This document shows positions 48,305 through 61,669 of a DNA stretch of 64,000 bases, piece by piece. The stretch covers positions 5,066,390 to 5,130,389 of the forward strand of contig OY759263.1 of the NCBI GenBank assembly GCA_963662155.1. The letters run 5' to 3'. Position 1 is the first letter of the stretch. Each line of letters begins with the position of its first letter. The notes beneath the pieces are model-generated. The model made no database searches. It was not told where the DNA came from and saw only the letters and a list, made by a program, of their open reading frames with translations. The stretch is from Lamellibrachia columna (lineage: Eukaryota > Annelida > Polychaeta > Sabellida > Siboglinidae). The translations under genes and the position numbers were made by a program.

Positions 48305-49045
48305 CGTTCCACGACACTCGGTAGGCGTTGTGACGCGCCATCTAGCGAATAGTGATGAATATAACGGCTTCGAATCAAGGGTCGAAGCTTCTTCTTCGTC
48401 TTTCATATCCTATTTAATGACCGGACCACCTTCAACGCGCAGTAGATTTATTTTCATTTTAGGGGAGCGTTGCAGTGGAAAAGAGAGAAGAATTGTAGCA
48501 GTACCAGGCCTGTCCTCGGGGTTTTACCAGGATATCAGTTACTATTACTATTTGTACACCATCTGAAGATCTGAGGTGAGAACATTAATTTGAACAAATT
48601 AAGGGTCAGTGTGGCAATGTTGCCATGTGGCAATTGGCCATTTGAAAGAAATAACTCAGAAGTTCGGCTCAAATCAAAGCTTGCTTTGAATTCAATACTT
48701 TTGCAGCTCCTGCTCTAAGATAACATTTGTTGTATGCCTGCACATATCTGAAACCATGCCCTTTGTGTGTGCTAGGAATGTGTGAAGCCATAGCCACCCC
48801 TATGGGGCATCTTAACAATTGGTAATTGGATTGCTACACCTGCATTGTTTCATTGAGCAGGTATTTCCGAATGCGTCAAATGATCAGCCTACTGGTCTTT
48901 TCATGTTGTTTGAATAACGGCTTAGCCATTGTCTATGCGTTGTTTACAATTACTATAGCAGTTGGAATAACATGCAAACAAAGTAATATACTATTATCTA
49001 TTACTTTAGGATCTTTACCATTTATTTTACTGTAAACCACCATGG
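48305..49045. other. LMLN 5' flank
   Basis: CpG-containing sequence around 48,300-48,460 ('gtgacgcgccatctagcga') is a plausible LMLN promoter region, but no definite core element is seen. The rest is AT-rich. Confidence 0.35.
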
Positions 49046-49051
49046 AATATA

Positions 49052-49290
<239 letters not shown>

Positions 49291-49669
49291 AAATGAATAA
49301 ACATTTATATTTACATCGATTACTATTACTTTTGAAAAATATCATATATTAGTATTACATAAAAAAAACGTCTATCTATGCCTGATTTCAGTTAAAACAC
49401 ATTTTCTCAAAAAAGGGGGTTTCATTCGCGGGGCAGCGCCTCCCCTCTCCTGATAGCAGCTGTGCGCTAGGCAGGGCAAGACCGGCGCGTTCGTGACCTT
49501 CGGTGACCCTCATTTGCACGTGGTCACATATGACCCCCCCACGAAAGATCCTGGATAAGCCCATGCTGAGGAAAATCTATTTTTGACGACTGCTGATGTT
49601 TCCTGCTGTTGTATGTGTATTTTCCACATGTCCACACAAGACTGCTGGGTGTCGCAGTGATGAACGGTT

Positions 49670-52600
49670 TAACAAGATTTAACAAGATTTGCCATCCAAG
49701 CCAAAGGCCCAGATGGCAAGTGGACAAGGAAGCCATTGGCTTATCGAGAGTCCAACAATGTTCATTTACTTATAACCCGCCCTCCTGAGATATGTGTCAA
49801 CCTTGTTTTTAAACATATTCACGCTGCTAGCAGTTACACAATCTGTAGACAATTTGTTCCATTCATGTATTGTCCTCTGTGAGAACGAGTGCTTCCTGAT
49901 GTCCAATCTACATTGATCCTTTACTAATTTTACCTCATGTCCTCTAGTTCTGCTATCCTTCTTGAGTGAGAAAAACATATTTCTATCAATATTTTCATAC
50001 CCATTCAATATCTTAAAAACTTTTTTTCCTTTAATCCTCTTGGCCCCTTCGGGAGCATAGGGCGTCAACCATGTTTCTCCACCTCACTCTCTTCTGGGCT
50101 ATAGCTTTGGCCTCTTGCCAGGTGACCCCCACTTTTTCAAGATCTTGTAGTGTGGAGCGTCTCCAGTTTTTGGCCTTCCTTGTCTTCTCTTTCCTTGTGG
50201 GTTATAGTCCAGTGCTTGTTTGGTTGTATTTGTTGGATCTTTTCTGAGTGTGTGGCCAATCCAGCTTCAATCTGATCTCCTCTTAACCTCCTTGTCTCTA
50301 GAGTTGTTAAACCACATTCTTTCAGGCGATCTTCATAACTAAGGTCTCTAAGTTCTGGAATCATTTTAGTTGCTCTCCTTTGTATGCGTTCAAGCGTATA
50401 TATATCCTTCTTACGATATGGTCTCCATGCTTGTATACAGTATTCTAAATGAGGTCTAACTATTGCTTTATAAAGAGGTATAATTAACTTTTTTCCCTTA
50501 TATGTTATGTTTCTTCTAATCAATCCAAGAATTTGATCACCCTTTGAAGCTGCAATACCACACTGCTCTGAAAGTTTCATATCAGCGCTTATTGTAACTC
50601 CTAAGTCCTTTTCTTTTACAGTAGTACCCATAACAGTATCTCCCATTTTATAGTTTACATTCAAGTTCCCATGTCCTGTATGTAGGCATTTACATTTCCC
50701 AAAATTGAACAGCATCTGCCATTTCTCAGACCATTTCACTAATCTGTCTAGATCGTTTTGTAAATGTTGTTTATCACCATCAGTATTAACCTTTCTAAAC
50801 AGTTTTGTGTCATCCGCAAATTTCAGTACGTTACTTGTTATACTGTCGTCCAAGTCATTGATATATATTAAGAATAATATAGGTCCTAATACTGATCCTT
50901 GAGGCACCCCACTCAAAACCGATTTCCAATTTGAAACTTCTCCATCTACTACAACTCGTTGTCTTCTGTCAGTCAGCCATTGTTCTATCCAGTCAGTTAT
51001 GCTATCCCCGATACCATGGGCTTTTAATTTAAGTAGTAATCTTTGATGTGGCACTTTGTCAAAAGCTTTCTGAAAATCTAAGTAGATAATATCTACTGGC
51101 GATCCCACGTCTATCCACTTAGTGATTTCTTCCAAAAAACATAACATATTTGTTAAGCATGACCTCGCTTTAAGGAATCCATGTTGAGATGAATTTAATA
51201 ATTTATGCTTAACGAGGAATATGGTCTTTAATTAACCTTTCTAATAATTTACAAATCACTGACGTTAAACTCACTGGTCTGTAATTTTCTGACGTATTTC
51301 TCGAACCCTTTTTAAATAATGGTATGATGTTTGCTTCTTTCCATTCAAACGGAACAACTCCCTCTTTTAATGACAAGTTGAATACTCTTGCAAGTGGTAT
51401 ACTGATTTGTTCTACTGTTTCCATTAGTAATTTTGGAGGAATCCCATCCACTCCCGGTGATTTGTTATCCTTCATTGCCTTTATTTTCTTAGCTACCAAT
51501 TCTGGAGTTACAACTAACGGACCTAAATAGTCAGATTTAGCTTCCTGAAATTTAGCATCAGCAACTGGTAATGAACTAATATCTTCTTTGGTAAACACAG
51601 AACTGAAGTAACCATTTAGGTCTTCCGCCATTAAAAACCCCTGTGATACTATATTTCCAGCACTGTCTTCTAGATGTCCAACCTTGTCTTGTACGTTTTG
51701 TTTACTCCTGACATATGCATAAAAACTCTTGCTGTCATGTTTTATGTTACATGCTAGTTTTTGCTCATAGCTTCTTTTAGATTGTCTGATTTCAGTTGTA
51801 GCTGCATTAAGTGCCTCTTTGTAATTTGCTTCCTTTCTGGTACGCCTATAAACCCTCCACATAGTTTGTTTTAACACTATTTTTCTAATAGCCTCTTTTG
51901 ACAAGTGTTTCTTTCTACACCGTTTTCCTTGTTTTTGGAAGGGAACAAATGTATCGATGATACTCTCAATTTCATATTTTAGAATATTCCAACATTCAAT
52001 TGCGGTCTTATTCATCAGCATGTTATTCCAATCTAGCTTTGCTAAGTATTTTCTCATATCTTTGTAGTTACCTTTGTGGAAGTTTCTCTTGTACGCTTTC
52101 TTATTTTTATTTTCTGATTTTACATTGATGTCAAAATGTATTTGATTATGGTCACTGTTACCCAATGGTTCAAATATTTTTACATTGTCCACTAATTCTT
52201 TTTGTGATGACAAAACTATATCTAATACATTTTCTCCCCGGGTTGGTTCTAGCACGTGCTGAGTAAGAAAGCTATCCTGGATTAAAAATATAAATTGTTG
52301 GTCTTCAATCCCTGTGCTCTCTAGAGAATTCCATTGTATGTGTCCATGGTTAAAATCTCCCATTATGATACAATCCCCTTTACTAACTTCCTTTATAGCG
52401 TTTTTTATTTTTGTGTTGTCCTCTTCGTTTATGTTTGAACTTCGGTAAACTAATCCAACAGTTAATTTTGAATTTCCTGAAACAATTTTGCACCAAACAG
52501 CTTCATCGCAATCGGCTTCCGTTTCTAGTTTTATTTCATAAGTCTGAATAGATTCTTTAACATATAAAATAACTCCCCCGCCCCTTCTTCCTATTCGATC

Positions 52601-52891
52601 TTTCCTAAACATTACGTATCCTGTCAGTCCTAATTCAGCATCTGATATATCTGTGTTGGCCCATGATTCAGTTATACCAATTATGTGAGGGTCAATATCT
52701 TCTACCATAATGTTTAACTCGTTTTTCTTATTTACTATGCTCCTTGCATTTAAACATACGCATCTATAACCTTTTTCAGAGATGTATTTCGGAAGATTTA
52801 ATATTGGTTTATCTGTGCTAGTGGCCTCTTGTTCTGCTTGAGACACCTCTAGGTAACCCCCCTGCACTTCTAGTTTAAACAATGTTGACAC
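49670..52891 (-). mobile_element. CR1/Jockey-like LINE, nearly complete ORF2, inactive
   Basis: The frame from 52,891 encodes an apurinic-type endonuclease (CLNARSIVNKKNEL, IIGITESW, IIMGDFNHG, SDHNQIHFD) and the start of reverse transcriptase (SPGVDGIPPKLL, NIIPLFKKGSRN). A small deletion near 51,209-51,230 shifts the frame compared with the copy at 32.5 kb. The frame then resumes with [22 protein letters not shown] and catalytic FADDTKLF (about 50,810). It is further split by an insertion at 50,021-50,264. The 3' end has the shared 'gataagccaatggcttcctt' tail and an aaatcttgttaaatcttgtt repeat at about 49,672-49,692. Confidence 0.93.
50021..50264 (-). mobile_element. 3' end of a different LINE nested in the LINE
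   Basis: Encodes [20 protein letters not shown], then after a frame change [20 protein letters not shown] and WRNMVDALCSRRGQED with a stop, a tail typical of RTE/craack-like LINE proteins. It sits exactly between GAAG and TTTTTAAG of the host and ends in AAAGGAAAAAAA, as expected for 5'-truncated retrotransposition. Confidence 0.8.
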
Positions 52892-53159
52892 CTCGCTTAT
52901 TTCCTCTCAGTCCCCCCCCCCCAACGACGAGGTGTGTGAAGTAATTTGGCCAGCAGCTACATTATTGTGCCCTTATGTTATGTGTTACAAATGTGCCTTT
53001 TATGTGATCCTATTCTGTCAAGTTGGACAACGATGTACGCTAGTGTTGCTGTGTTGAAAAGTCTGCTGCCAAATAACATTGTGTTCGCGTTTAGCGTCTC
53101 TGTCTCTCAGAAGGAAGGCACAAACCTGGGTCTTGGATGGATTCACACCGCCTGTCGCC

Positions 53160-53320
53160 AAGTGGCATATTTAGGGGGGTGCATTGGGCCATGCTCCCTC
53201 TTTTGTAATTTGATCGTGTAAAACCTGTGGCACCACTACATTGCAGCATGGTAAACTAATGGGTTACTAAGCTTGGCTCCGTTTGGCCTCCCTCTTTGCG
53301 AGATCCTTGACATGCCACAC
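53160..53320 (+). repeat. Dispersed repeat, second long copy
   Basis: Matches 1,905-2,100 through 'gggccatgctccctc', 'tggtaaactaatgggttact' and 'ggcctccctctttgcgag'. It lies downstream of the TRIM-NHL stop. Confidence 0.55.
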
Positions 53321-53387
53321 CAGACATAAAAAGCTTGCATTTATGTATAATCTAGTATAGAGGAGAATCGATAAAAAGATAAAAGAG

Positions 53388-53389
<2 letters not shown>

Positions 53390-53456
<67 letters not shown>

Positions 53457-53492
53457 AGTGCGAGAGCGGAGAGAGCGGAGAGAGAGGGGAGA

Positions 53493-53551
<59 letters not shown>

Positions 53552-53580
53552 CCAGTGCGAGAGCGGAGAAAGAGAGCGGA
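53390..53580 (+). repeat. (AT)n-(GA)n microsatellite
   Basis: A TA tract is followed by long GA runs interrupted by 'gccagtgcgagagcggag', itself present twice. Confidence 0.95.
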
Positions 53581-53631
53581 GAGAAAGGGGGGACGGGAGG
53601 GAGACATATACTTACATGCGTTTACCCATAA

Positions 53632-53637
53632 TTTATT
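53632..53637 (-). terminator. Candidate poly(A) signal of the TRIM-NHL gene
   Basis: AATAAA on the minus strand, about 560 bp downstream of the stop codon. The hexamer is common by chance in AT-rich DNA, so this is only a candidate. Confidence 0.3.
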
Positions 53638-54197
53638 GAGTTATTTGTGCAATTATCTCAGGCGCAGTAGCGTCCCATTCCGCACTACTGTTCTTGTTTT
53701 TAAATGGAATCAGCTTTATATTTGTATTTCTTTCAGTATCTGTAAGCAGCGTAACCTGGTTGTAGATCAAAGCTAATTCAAATGCTATTTTAACATTATT
53801 ATTAGTTTCAAATGATATGTGTTGCTGAAACATGCACTTTAATGCAATGTATAAGTACTACTTCGTATCTTCGAACACGTGATTTCAAGCAAAACCCGTA
53901 TCAGAAAAGAAACGTCAACCAATTTGACAAGCAGCCTATGCAATCCATTTCCTATGTAGCAACTGTGTGTTGCTTGTGTGATAATATTTTACAACAACTA
54001 AAACAATACAGTTCCCCGCTCTCTTTACGCACACCATTGTTCGCAGTAGTACATCTGCGGCGCGTGCGTAAATACAAACATTTAACCATGTTTGAGATTC
54101 ATGACGCAGACATGGCTGCTGACCCGGTAGACACACTGAGACACGCCGACGCAAAGTCTGGACAGTGTCTCTTGTGCAGCGACTGTTGCGATGCAGA

Positions 54198-54473
54198 TCA
54201 GGTAAGCGGGCGATACTTGTAGACGGACACTTTGTTCATGGAGTGTCCGACGTAGAGCAGCGAGAGTTCTTTGTCAAAGTAGAGAGCCTTGGGCCCGGCG
54301 AGACCGTCCGCTTCCGTTAGCAGGTGCCGCCGGAACTTGCCCTCGGCCGTCAACTGGTGGATGCGGTTGTTGAGGGAGTCGGCGATCAGAATATTCCCCT
54401 TTGTGTCGGCGATGACGCACGAAGGCGTGTCAAGATTCTGAGCGCCCTTTCCCCACGTGCCGTAGCTCATTAC
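54198..54473 (-). CDS. TRIM-NHL final exon
   Basis: 91 residues plus a TGA stop at 54198-54200. Acceptor ccccag|GTA. It contains the NHL repeat CVIADTKGNILIADSLNNRI and a closing repeat ending in YKYRPLT, which would complete the propeller. Confidence 0.93.
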   Translation of the reverse strand, partial: VMSYGTWGKGAQNLDTPSCVIADTKGNILIADSLNNRIHQLTAEGKFRRHLLTEADGLAGPKALYFDKELSLLYVGHSMNKVSVYKYRPLT

Positions 54474-57400
54474 CTGGGGATCAGTCGACACACAAGTAGT
54501 TAGTGTGCGTGGGCTATTATTTAATGTACGTGGGTGATAATCTGTTGCTATTAATGGCACGTTTTCGGCACATAATCGCAGAATATGAAGAACGTGATCA
54601 CTTGTTCTTTGTTGTTCTGTAGTCACATGGGGGAATGTTATGCTCGAGCAGGAAATGTAAGCGTGCGTGTGCGAACTTCTACGTGTGTAGGAGCTACGTT
54701 CATTAAATATATGCTACATATCATCTCGACATATAGCGTCCGACAGAACAAATGCAAGAATACACACGGTGTTCAAGATATTCTTGCTGCATGGTATCCT
54801 ACCTCTTTGCCCGTGTCGGGTTCAAAGAGCGATATTCTAGCTTTGTCCGTGTCACAAATGACGATGTTGCCGTTAGGACACACAGCGACAGACTTGGGGC
54901 ATTCGAAGTCTGCCCGGAGCACGGTCTTCAGTTTGCCCTTGGCGTCGAAGATGTGAACGCACTTGGCCAGCGTGTCGCTGACGACGTAGTCACCGTGGTT
55001 GGTCAAAGCAATTCCCGACGCGCACTTCAATTTGCCTTTGCCCATGATCTGCGTATAGAATAAACACGGCGTGTATTTTTCGTGGCCTATATTCTGATCT
55101 TTCTTGTAACCACATACGCACGCACGCACGCACGCTCCACTACCATGTACATACGATAATGACCCACCGTTCAATGACTTCCACTCACCCGGACGACCTT
55201 GCCGTCGGCGGCCGATATGATGACGAGTTGACTGCCGTTCTCGCAGTACGAGTCACACAGGACGATCTGGTCTGGGGAGGCGGCGACGGCCATCCCACGA
55301 GGACACTTCATCTCGTCGTTGTAGATCGTCTTCTCGTACTGCCCCTCCTGATCGTATACGTTGATGCGGCCCGTCACCGCCATGCTGTCGGCGATGTACA
55401 CCCGGCCGTTCGCCTTCGTGATCGTGTTGCCGGCGCACACGCCTTTCTTCGTGTCGAAGTCGAACATTTTCTTGCATCGAGGGTTCGTGTTGCTGTCATC
55501 AATGATGTTGCCATTGTTTTTGCCATTTTTAGAAGTGCCTCGACCACCACCGGCACCGCCTCCGGTGTTTCTGTCGAACGGCGACGCCGCTCCGGTCTTG
55601 TTAATGTCGGTGGACGACGTGCGGCAGCAGGTAGCACTCCCTCGACCCCCACCGCCGCCTTTCGTGTCGGTCCAGCAATGGCACACCAGCAAAGGCTTAG
55701 CAGCACCTAGCACCAGAACACAGCTACATTTCCCATAAAATACACTTGCAGCGTTTGGCTGTTTGGACATTTCATGTACAATTTATTTAAACATTAAGAG
55801 CCAACGGAGTTTTGAGCTATTTGTAAGATTCGTTACAATCACTCAATGTGGACGCCGCCTTGTTACCGAATTTTAAATATTAGAATGTCCCGTCTAGTCT
55901 TATATTAGGTTCTGTTACCATCATCATCTAATATAGCGTAATGCAAAAACATTACTCACCTAATCAACATAAAATATGCCATCGAAATAGATGCTAACTG
56001 GAAGGGTAGTGGTGGGTGAATACAAATATAGTGGTCTATGCCCACCTGGCGGTACTGCAGCCATCAGTGTATGCGCTAGCTCGCACGATGAAATTTTGCC
56101 GGTTCCCCCTACTCCGCCTGCCCCGCCAGGCCGACCCGGGGCGTCGTCAAACGTTAGGTCCAATGACGTCACATTGTGGAAGGCAACCTTCAGACCCCCC
56201 GTCTCCTTGACAACCTCGACGTCAGTTCCGCGCTTGCGCAGATTGTTAGCGCGCTTGGTGATGTCTTGAGTGTCGTCCATGGTAAGTCGCAACTCGCTCA
56301 GCTGGTCGTCTATGTCGGCTTCCACTCTCGCCAGGATCTAACGGGAGCATCAAGTCAGTCATTTTTGCAGTAACAAAGGAGGAAAGAGAAGATGCTTCAG
56401 TTGTAAAGATCGCACCTAGCATGAAGATGACTGGGAAGAGATGGAGAGATGTCCATGTTACGTTGGCACAACAATACCAGCAGCTACCTGGAGGACACGA
56501 CACAGGCCTCAAAGACATTTTAAGAACAGAATGGTACAAGAAACATGCACAATGGAGGAAGTTAATTTCTTGCCACACTGACAGTAAGTGTAATGTTCCG
56601 TCTACCAATAGTCGATTTGTGTTTTACCACAACACCAGTCTGGCGTGCAGCGCTGCTTGGGTTTCGTGTTATGTGTACGATCATGATAGTAAAGTTTGTG
56701 TTGTGTTTATTATAATGTTTCCGTGGTGGGTGTTTCAGTAGCAAACCCAACATGAAGACATAACAAATTGGCGACGAGGATAGACGGCGACATGGACCAG
56801 GTCAGTATGAGTATACAGCCATTTTCTCCCGAACCGGTTGATCCAACAGCAACAAGATGGGACCGCTGGCTATGGCTATGGAAAATTTCATCGCGGCGAA
56901 AGGTATCGATGACTTAAACAGAAAGAAAGCAGTATTCGACCTATGTGAGGATTTAGGAATTGTCGCCGACACAACATACGAACAAACAAAACAAATATTG
57001 ACTGCATATTCCGCGCCTCAACGAAATGTTGAATTCTAAATATTCGTATTCCGCCAGGCGGCGCAAGCAGTTCCAAGCACGTCTGACACTGCTGTCGAAA
57101 AACTGTGATTTCCACGACACAGAGAGGGAAATAAAGTCGCAAGTAATTCAAAAGTGCCATTTGAGGAAAATCCGTGAAAAGAGCCTAAGTGAGCCGAACA
57201 TAACACTGTCTGAACCTATTAAATATGGGCGTACGTTGGACGCAACAACGGTACAGGGCCAAGCAATGGTCGGTCCTAGTGTCGGCAATGCCAATGGTCG
57301 GTCCTAGTGTCGGCAATGGTCGGTCCTAGTGTCAGCAATGGTCGGTCCTAGTGTCAGCAATGGTCGGTCCTAGTGTCGGCAATGGTCGGTCCTAGTGTCG

Positions 57401-60400
57401 GCAATGGTCGGTCCTAGTGTCGGCAATGGTCGGTCCTAGTGTCGGCAATGGTGGGTCCTAGTGTCGGCAATGGTCGGTCCTAGTGTCAGCAATGGTCGGT
57501 CCTAGTGTCGGCAATGAGGATGGCAGGTTACACAAGATGTATTCAAAGCTTCAGACACGGCAGAAAGATCGGCATGATTATCCGTCAGATTATGGTGAAC
57601 CCAGATCTAAATACAGCAGGGGTAAACACTTCAGCAAGAAGTGTGGTGCTAACAGTGACAAGTGCCGTGGTTGTGGTGGCATAATACGAGGGAGAAACAA
57701 TGTCCAACAAAGGGAAGGAAATGCTACAAATGTGGACGCGAAAATCATTTCGTAAAAGTGTGTCATGCGGTGAATAAAATGCACTTTATGAAACATGAAG
57801 CACGCAGCGCTCATGTGAACGAGCCTAAGACACAGCCTGAATCTAACATTGAGTACAACCAGAGCCTATGCCATACCACGGCAAACAGAACAACTAAACA
57901 CGTTAAACCATACATGTGTCCAAAGATGCTGAACAATGTACCAACAATGATGGACATTGACACTGGCTCAGATGTCACTGTCATCAGTTCAAGGCAGTTT
58001 GAATAAATTCAGCAACAGTTGCAGTTGACTACTGAGAGTTTGCCGAGTTTGCGGACCCATTCCGGCGAGATGATACAACCAGTGGGACGCGTGACTGTTG
58101 ATATGCACCATCAGGAGAAATCTTACCAGCTGCCATGTATGGTAGTACATGGTACAGGTCCAAATCTGCTTGGTAGAGAGTGGATGGAACACTTGAAATT
58201 AGACTGGTCAACAGTGGATCACATAGACAGTGTGGACTGTGCCAGACTATTTCCCGAACAGTTCCGCAAAGGTTTGGGGAAATTGAAGGGTGTTGAAGCA
58301 AAACTGTATGTTGACAACAAAGTGATGCCTCGTTGTTTCAAACTGTCCTGTTCCTCTCACATTAAGAGGTAAAGAAGACGCAGAACGCGATAGGCTGCAA
58401 GCAGAAGGCGCAATTAGACCAGTGGACCATTCGGCTGGGCAGCCCCAATGGTGCCAGTCTTGATAAGGGATGGGGAAATACGTATTTGCAGCAACTACAA
58501 GCTTATAGTGAATGTGGCTGCAAAGTTGATAAGTACCCGATTCCATACGTCGATGGTTTATTTTCCAAGCTATCAGGTGTACTTTGCTGTAAGTTAGATT
58601 TAAGCCACGCCTACCAGCAGGTGGTTCTCAGCGAAGAATCACAGAAACTCACAACCATCACAACCCTGAAAGGCTTGTTTGCCTATACGCGGCTGTGCTG
58701 TGGGGTTTAGTCATTGCCTAGTATTTTCCAGCGTACCATGGAGCAGTTGGTGCAAGGAATACCAATGGTTGCGGTTTACCTTGAAGACATCCTAGTGTCC
58801 GGTCGCACTTCTGAAGAAGCTCGTGCGAATCTTTTGACAGTGCTGAGTAGAATACGGACAGCTGGTTTGAGGCTTCGGGTGGAAAAGTGCTGATTTTGGA
58901 AGACTCGTGTGTTTACCTTGGTGACAGACTAGATACAGAAGGTATTCACCCCACAACGGACAAGCTTATCGCACTACAGAATGCTCCAGAACCAACGTCA
59001 GTGGCAGAACTGTTGTTGATGCGCATTCCAAATACATAGATGCTCATGTCGTGACATTTGCAACTACTGCCTCTACGTTACTGAAGTTGCGTCAAACATT
59101 TGCGACACACGGACTGCCGTGTACATTGGTGTCTGACAACAAGAGCATTTCAAGAATTTCAAAGTTTTGTAAGGTAAATGGTATCAAGCACATTCGCAGT
59201 GCGCCATACCACACTGCAAGCAACGGACTTGCAGAACGGGCTGCACAAACACTCAAAGCAGGACTGAAGAAAACCCCTGGTCCAGATCTCTAGACCAGGA
59301 TGTATCGTTTCTTGACGCGTTGCCGTGTAACACCTCAAACTACAACAGGCCAAACACCTGCAGAAATGATGATGATGAGACGTCCACGATTCAGACTTGA
59401 TCTTGTGTATCCAGCTTTGGACAATCGTGTGCTAGACAAACAAACCGCGGCCCGGGAGCACCAGTGTGTGGCGTTGTCACCGCGTGAATTCTACGCGGGT
59501 GATGCGGTTTAGGTAATGAACTTCGCTGGCATCCCAAAATGGTTGCCCGGAGTACTTCATACCAAATTGGGTCCTGTGTCTTTCATATTTGAATGTACTG
59601 ACGGCCCAATCTTGAGGAGACACATTGATCACATACGTCTCCGAATTCCCGAGGAGAGTGGTGGCGATGCTGGAACGGCGCCACCAGTGTCGACAGGTGT
59701 TCGTGCCTTTGTGAAAGAGGAGCAAGAGAGGGTTGTACACGTACCAAATTCAATGAGATCGTCAGTGACTAAGGCCGATTATCCTGTTGGAGTGACTGGG
59801 CCAACAGAGATTGCAGGTGGGGACGTTGTACCGACGGAAGTCGAACAGACTACTGATGTGCGCAGGCCGACAGAGGTTGCAGATACAGTGATAACGGAAT
59901 CTGGAGATCTTCACAGATCTACTAGAGTGCGCAAACCACTTGTAAAACTGAACCCGTAATTCATGAACTGCGGATTATGTTGCCATTGAGTTGAACACTG
60001 AACGTTGCCTCTGAAGCACTTACTTGGTTAAACAGTGTTTATAATCAGTTTGAACTCTGAACATTAATCTTTGTGCATAATTATTTCTGAACTGATTTAT
60101 GCTTATGTTGACTTTGACGTAAATTGCTCACATTATAAGTTCTAATCTAAACAGGGAGGAATGTGGTGCTCCTACCAATACTCGATTTGTGTTTTACGGC
60201 AACCGCAGTCTGGCGTGCACGGAGCCCTGCTTGGTCTCGTGTTGTGTGTAGGATCATGACAGTAAAGTTTGTGTTGTGTTTATTATACTGTTTCCCTGAT
60301 GGGTCTTTCAGTAGCAAACCCAACATGAAGACAACAAAAAGTAAATAATAAAAATATTCTGGAACTACACTAGATACTTTACCAACTCATCGTCAACAAT

Positions 60401-61630
60401 TAGCAGCTTTGAAGGAAAAACACTTCTCAGATGATCAAAATAAAGCAAATATACTAAACGATGTTTTTATATCCGTTCTTACAGATGAGCCAGAATTACA
60501 ACATTCTCTACAACCTTTAGATACCAATGTAAAATGTACACTGTACAATTTAAACATTTTACCTTCCCAAGTAAAGATCAAGTTAACAAATCTGAAACCG
60601 GACAAAGCTAGTAGTCCAGACCTATTAAGTGTACATGTTTTAAGACTGCTTAGACTTTGACATTCCTTTAGCCTATATATTAAAAAAAATCCTTACAAAT
60701 AATCCAAATACCACAGGATTGTAGGGTTGCAAATGTAACGCTAATCCACAAAAAAGGTCCACGAACCAATTGCCACAATTACAGACTGAAATTGATGTAA
60801 TTTTCCAATGGCCTTTGATACTGTACCTCTAAACGATAACACAATATACCTTTAAATGCAAAGTGTTGCTGTGGATTCAATCCTTCCTACATGGGAGAAG
60901 GAAAAGGGTGGTCCTACGAAATAGTAATTCACCATAGACACATTTCCGAAGTGGGGTTCCACAAGGCTCAATTCTAGGTCTATTGCTATTTTTGATACAT
61001 GTAGACGATCTACCTGACTCAGTTAAAGCAATAGTCTAAACTGTTTGCTGGTGACACAAAACTCTACTACAAAGATGTCTACTTTAGCTGCATGCGAAGG
61101 TCTCCTAGGGGATCTAATCGATGTTTTGAAAGTAAATCGGAAAATATAAGAAAGATCTTATATAAATCAATGATACTACCAGTGCAGGAATATTCATCGC
61201 CAGCTTGGAACTCTTTCTATCAAAAGGACATAAATGAATTAATTCAGAAGAGAGCGCTGAAAGTCAGCAGAACACCTATCGAACCAATTCCTTTAGAACG
61301 GAGACGGCTTGAGGTTGACCTCTGTATATATCAGTGGTCTAAATCCAGAGCATTTTTTCTCTCAATGTAGCAACAGTCTGAGATATTTCTTCACAAATCG
61401 TGTCATCGATCGTGGGAACAAATTCATGAAGAAGTCGTGTCAGCTCCTACTCTGAACACCTTCAAGAAGAAATTGAGGTCTCTAACCACCGACTGAAACA
61501 GACTATACAACCAAGTAGGTATGTTGAGCAGGTGAACACAAAAGCTTGGTAGTGAAAATGTTATTAAGACCATTTTACATTGTCTCGAAATGTCTCATGT
61601 CTCAAATTTTCACATGACAATTTCTTAGCG

Positions 61631-61669
<39 letters not shown>

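Larger units (their letters stand above)
56589..60336 (+). mobile_element. Gypsy-type LTR retrotransposon, decayed, in TRIM-NHL intron
   Basis: Two LTRs (56,589-56,765 and 60,162-60,336) of about 175 bp flank gag-pol remains. After the left LTR comes 'aattggcgacgaggat', a primer-binding-site-like sequence; before the right LTR is a purine tract, 'acagggaggaa'. In order: gag start (56,792), a 22-bp array, zinc knuckle CYKCGRENHFVKVCH (about 57,740), protease DIDTGSDVTVIS (about 57,955), reverse transcriptase parts (58,480-58,860), integrase core (59,020-59,290). Stops and frame changes are frequent, and RNase H and the integrase N-terminus are deleted near 59,012. No clear target duplication. 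Confidence 0.88.

Noticed and set aside
48826..49035. 69-codon frame with hydrophobic stretches on the plus strand
   Set aside because: Short, no promoter or homology recognised, AT-rich composition explains the Leu/Ile content.
54585..56373. Plus-strand frames of 90-183 codons opposite the TRIM-NHL exons
   Set aside because: They are antisense shadows of GC-rich coding exons on the minus strand.
56584..60345. Target-site duplication of the Gypsy-type element
   Set aside because: The bases before the left LTR (gtaag) and after the right LTR (aaaag) do not match well enough to claim a duplication.
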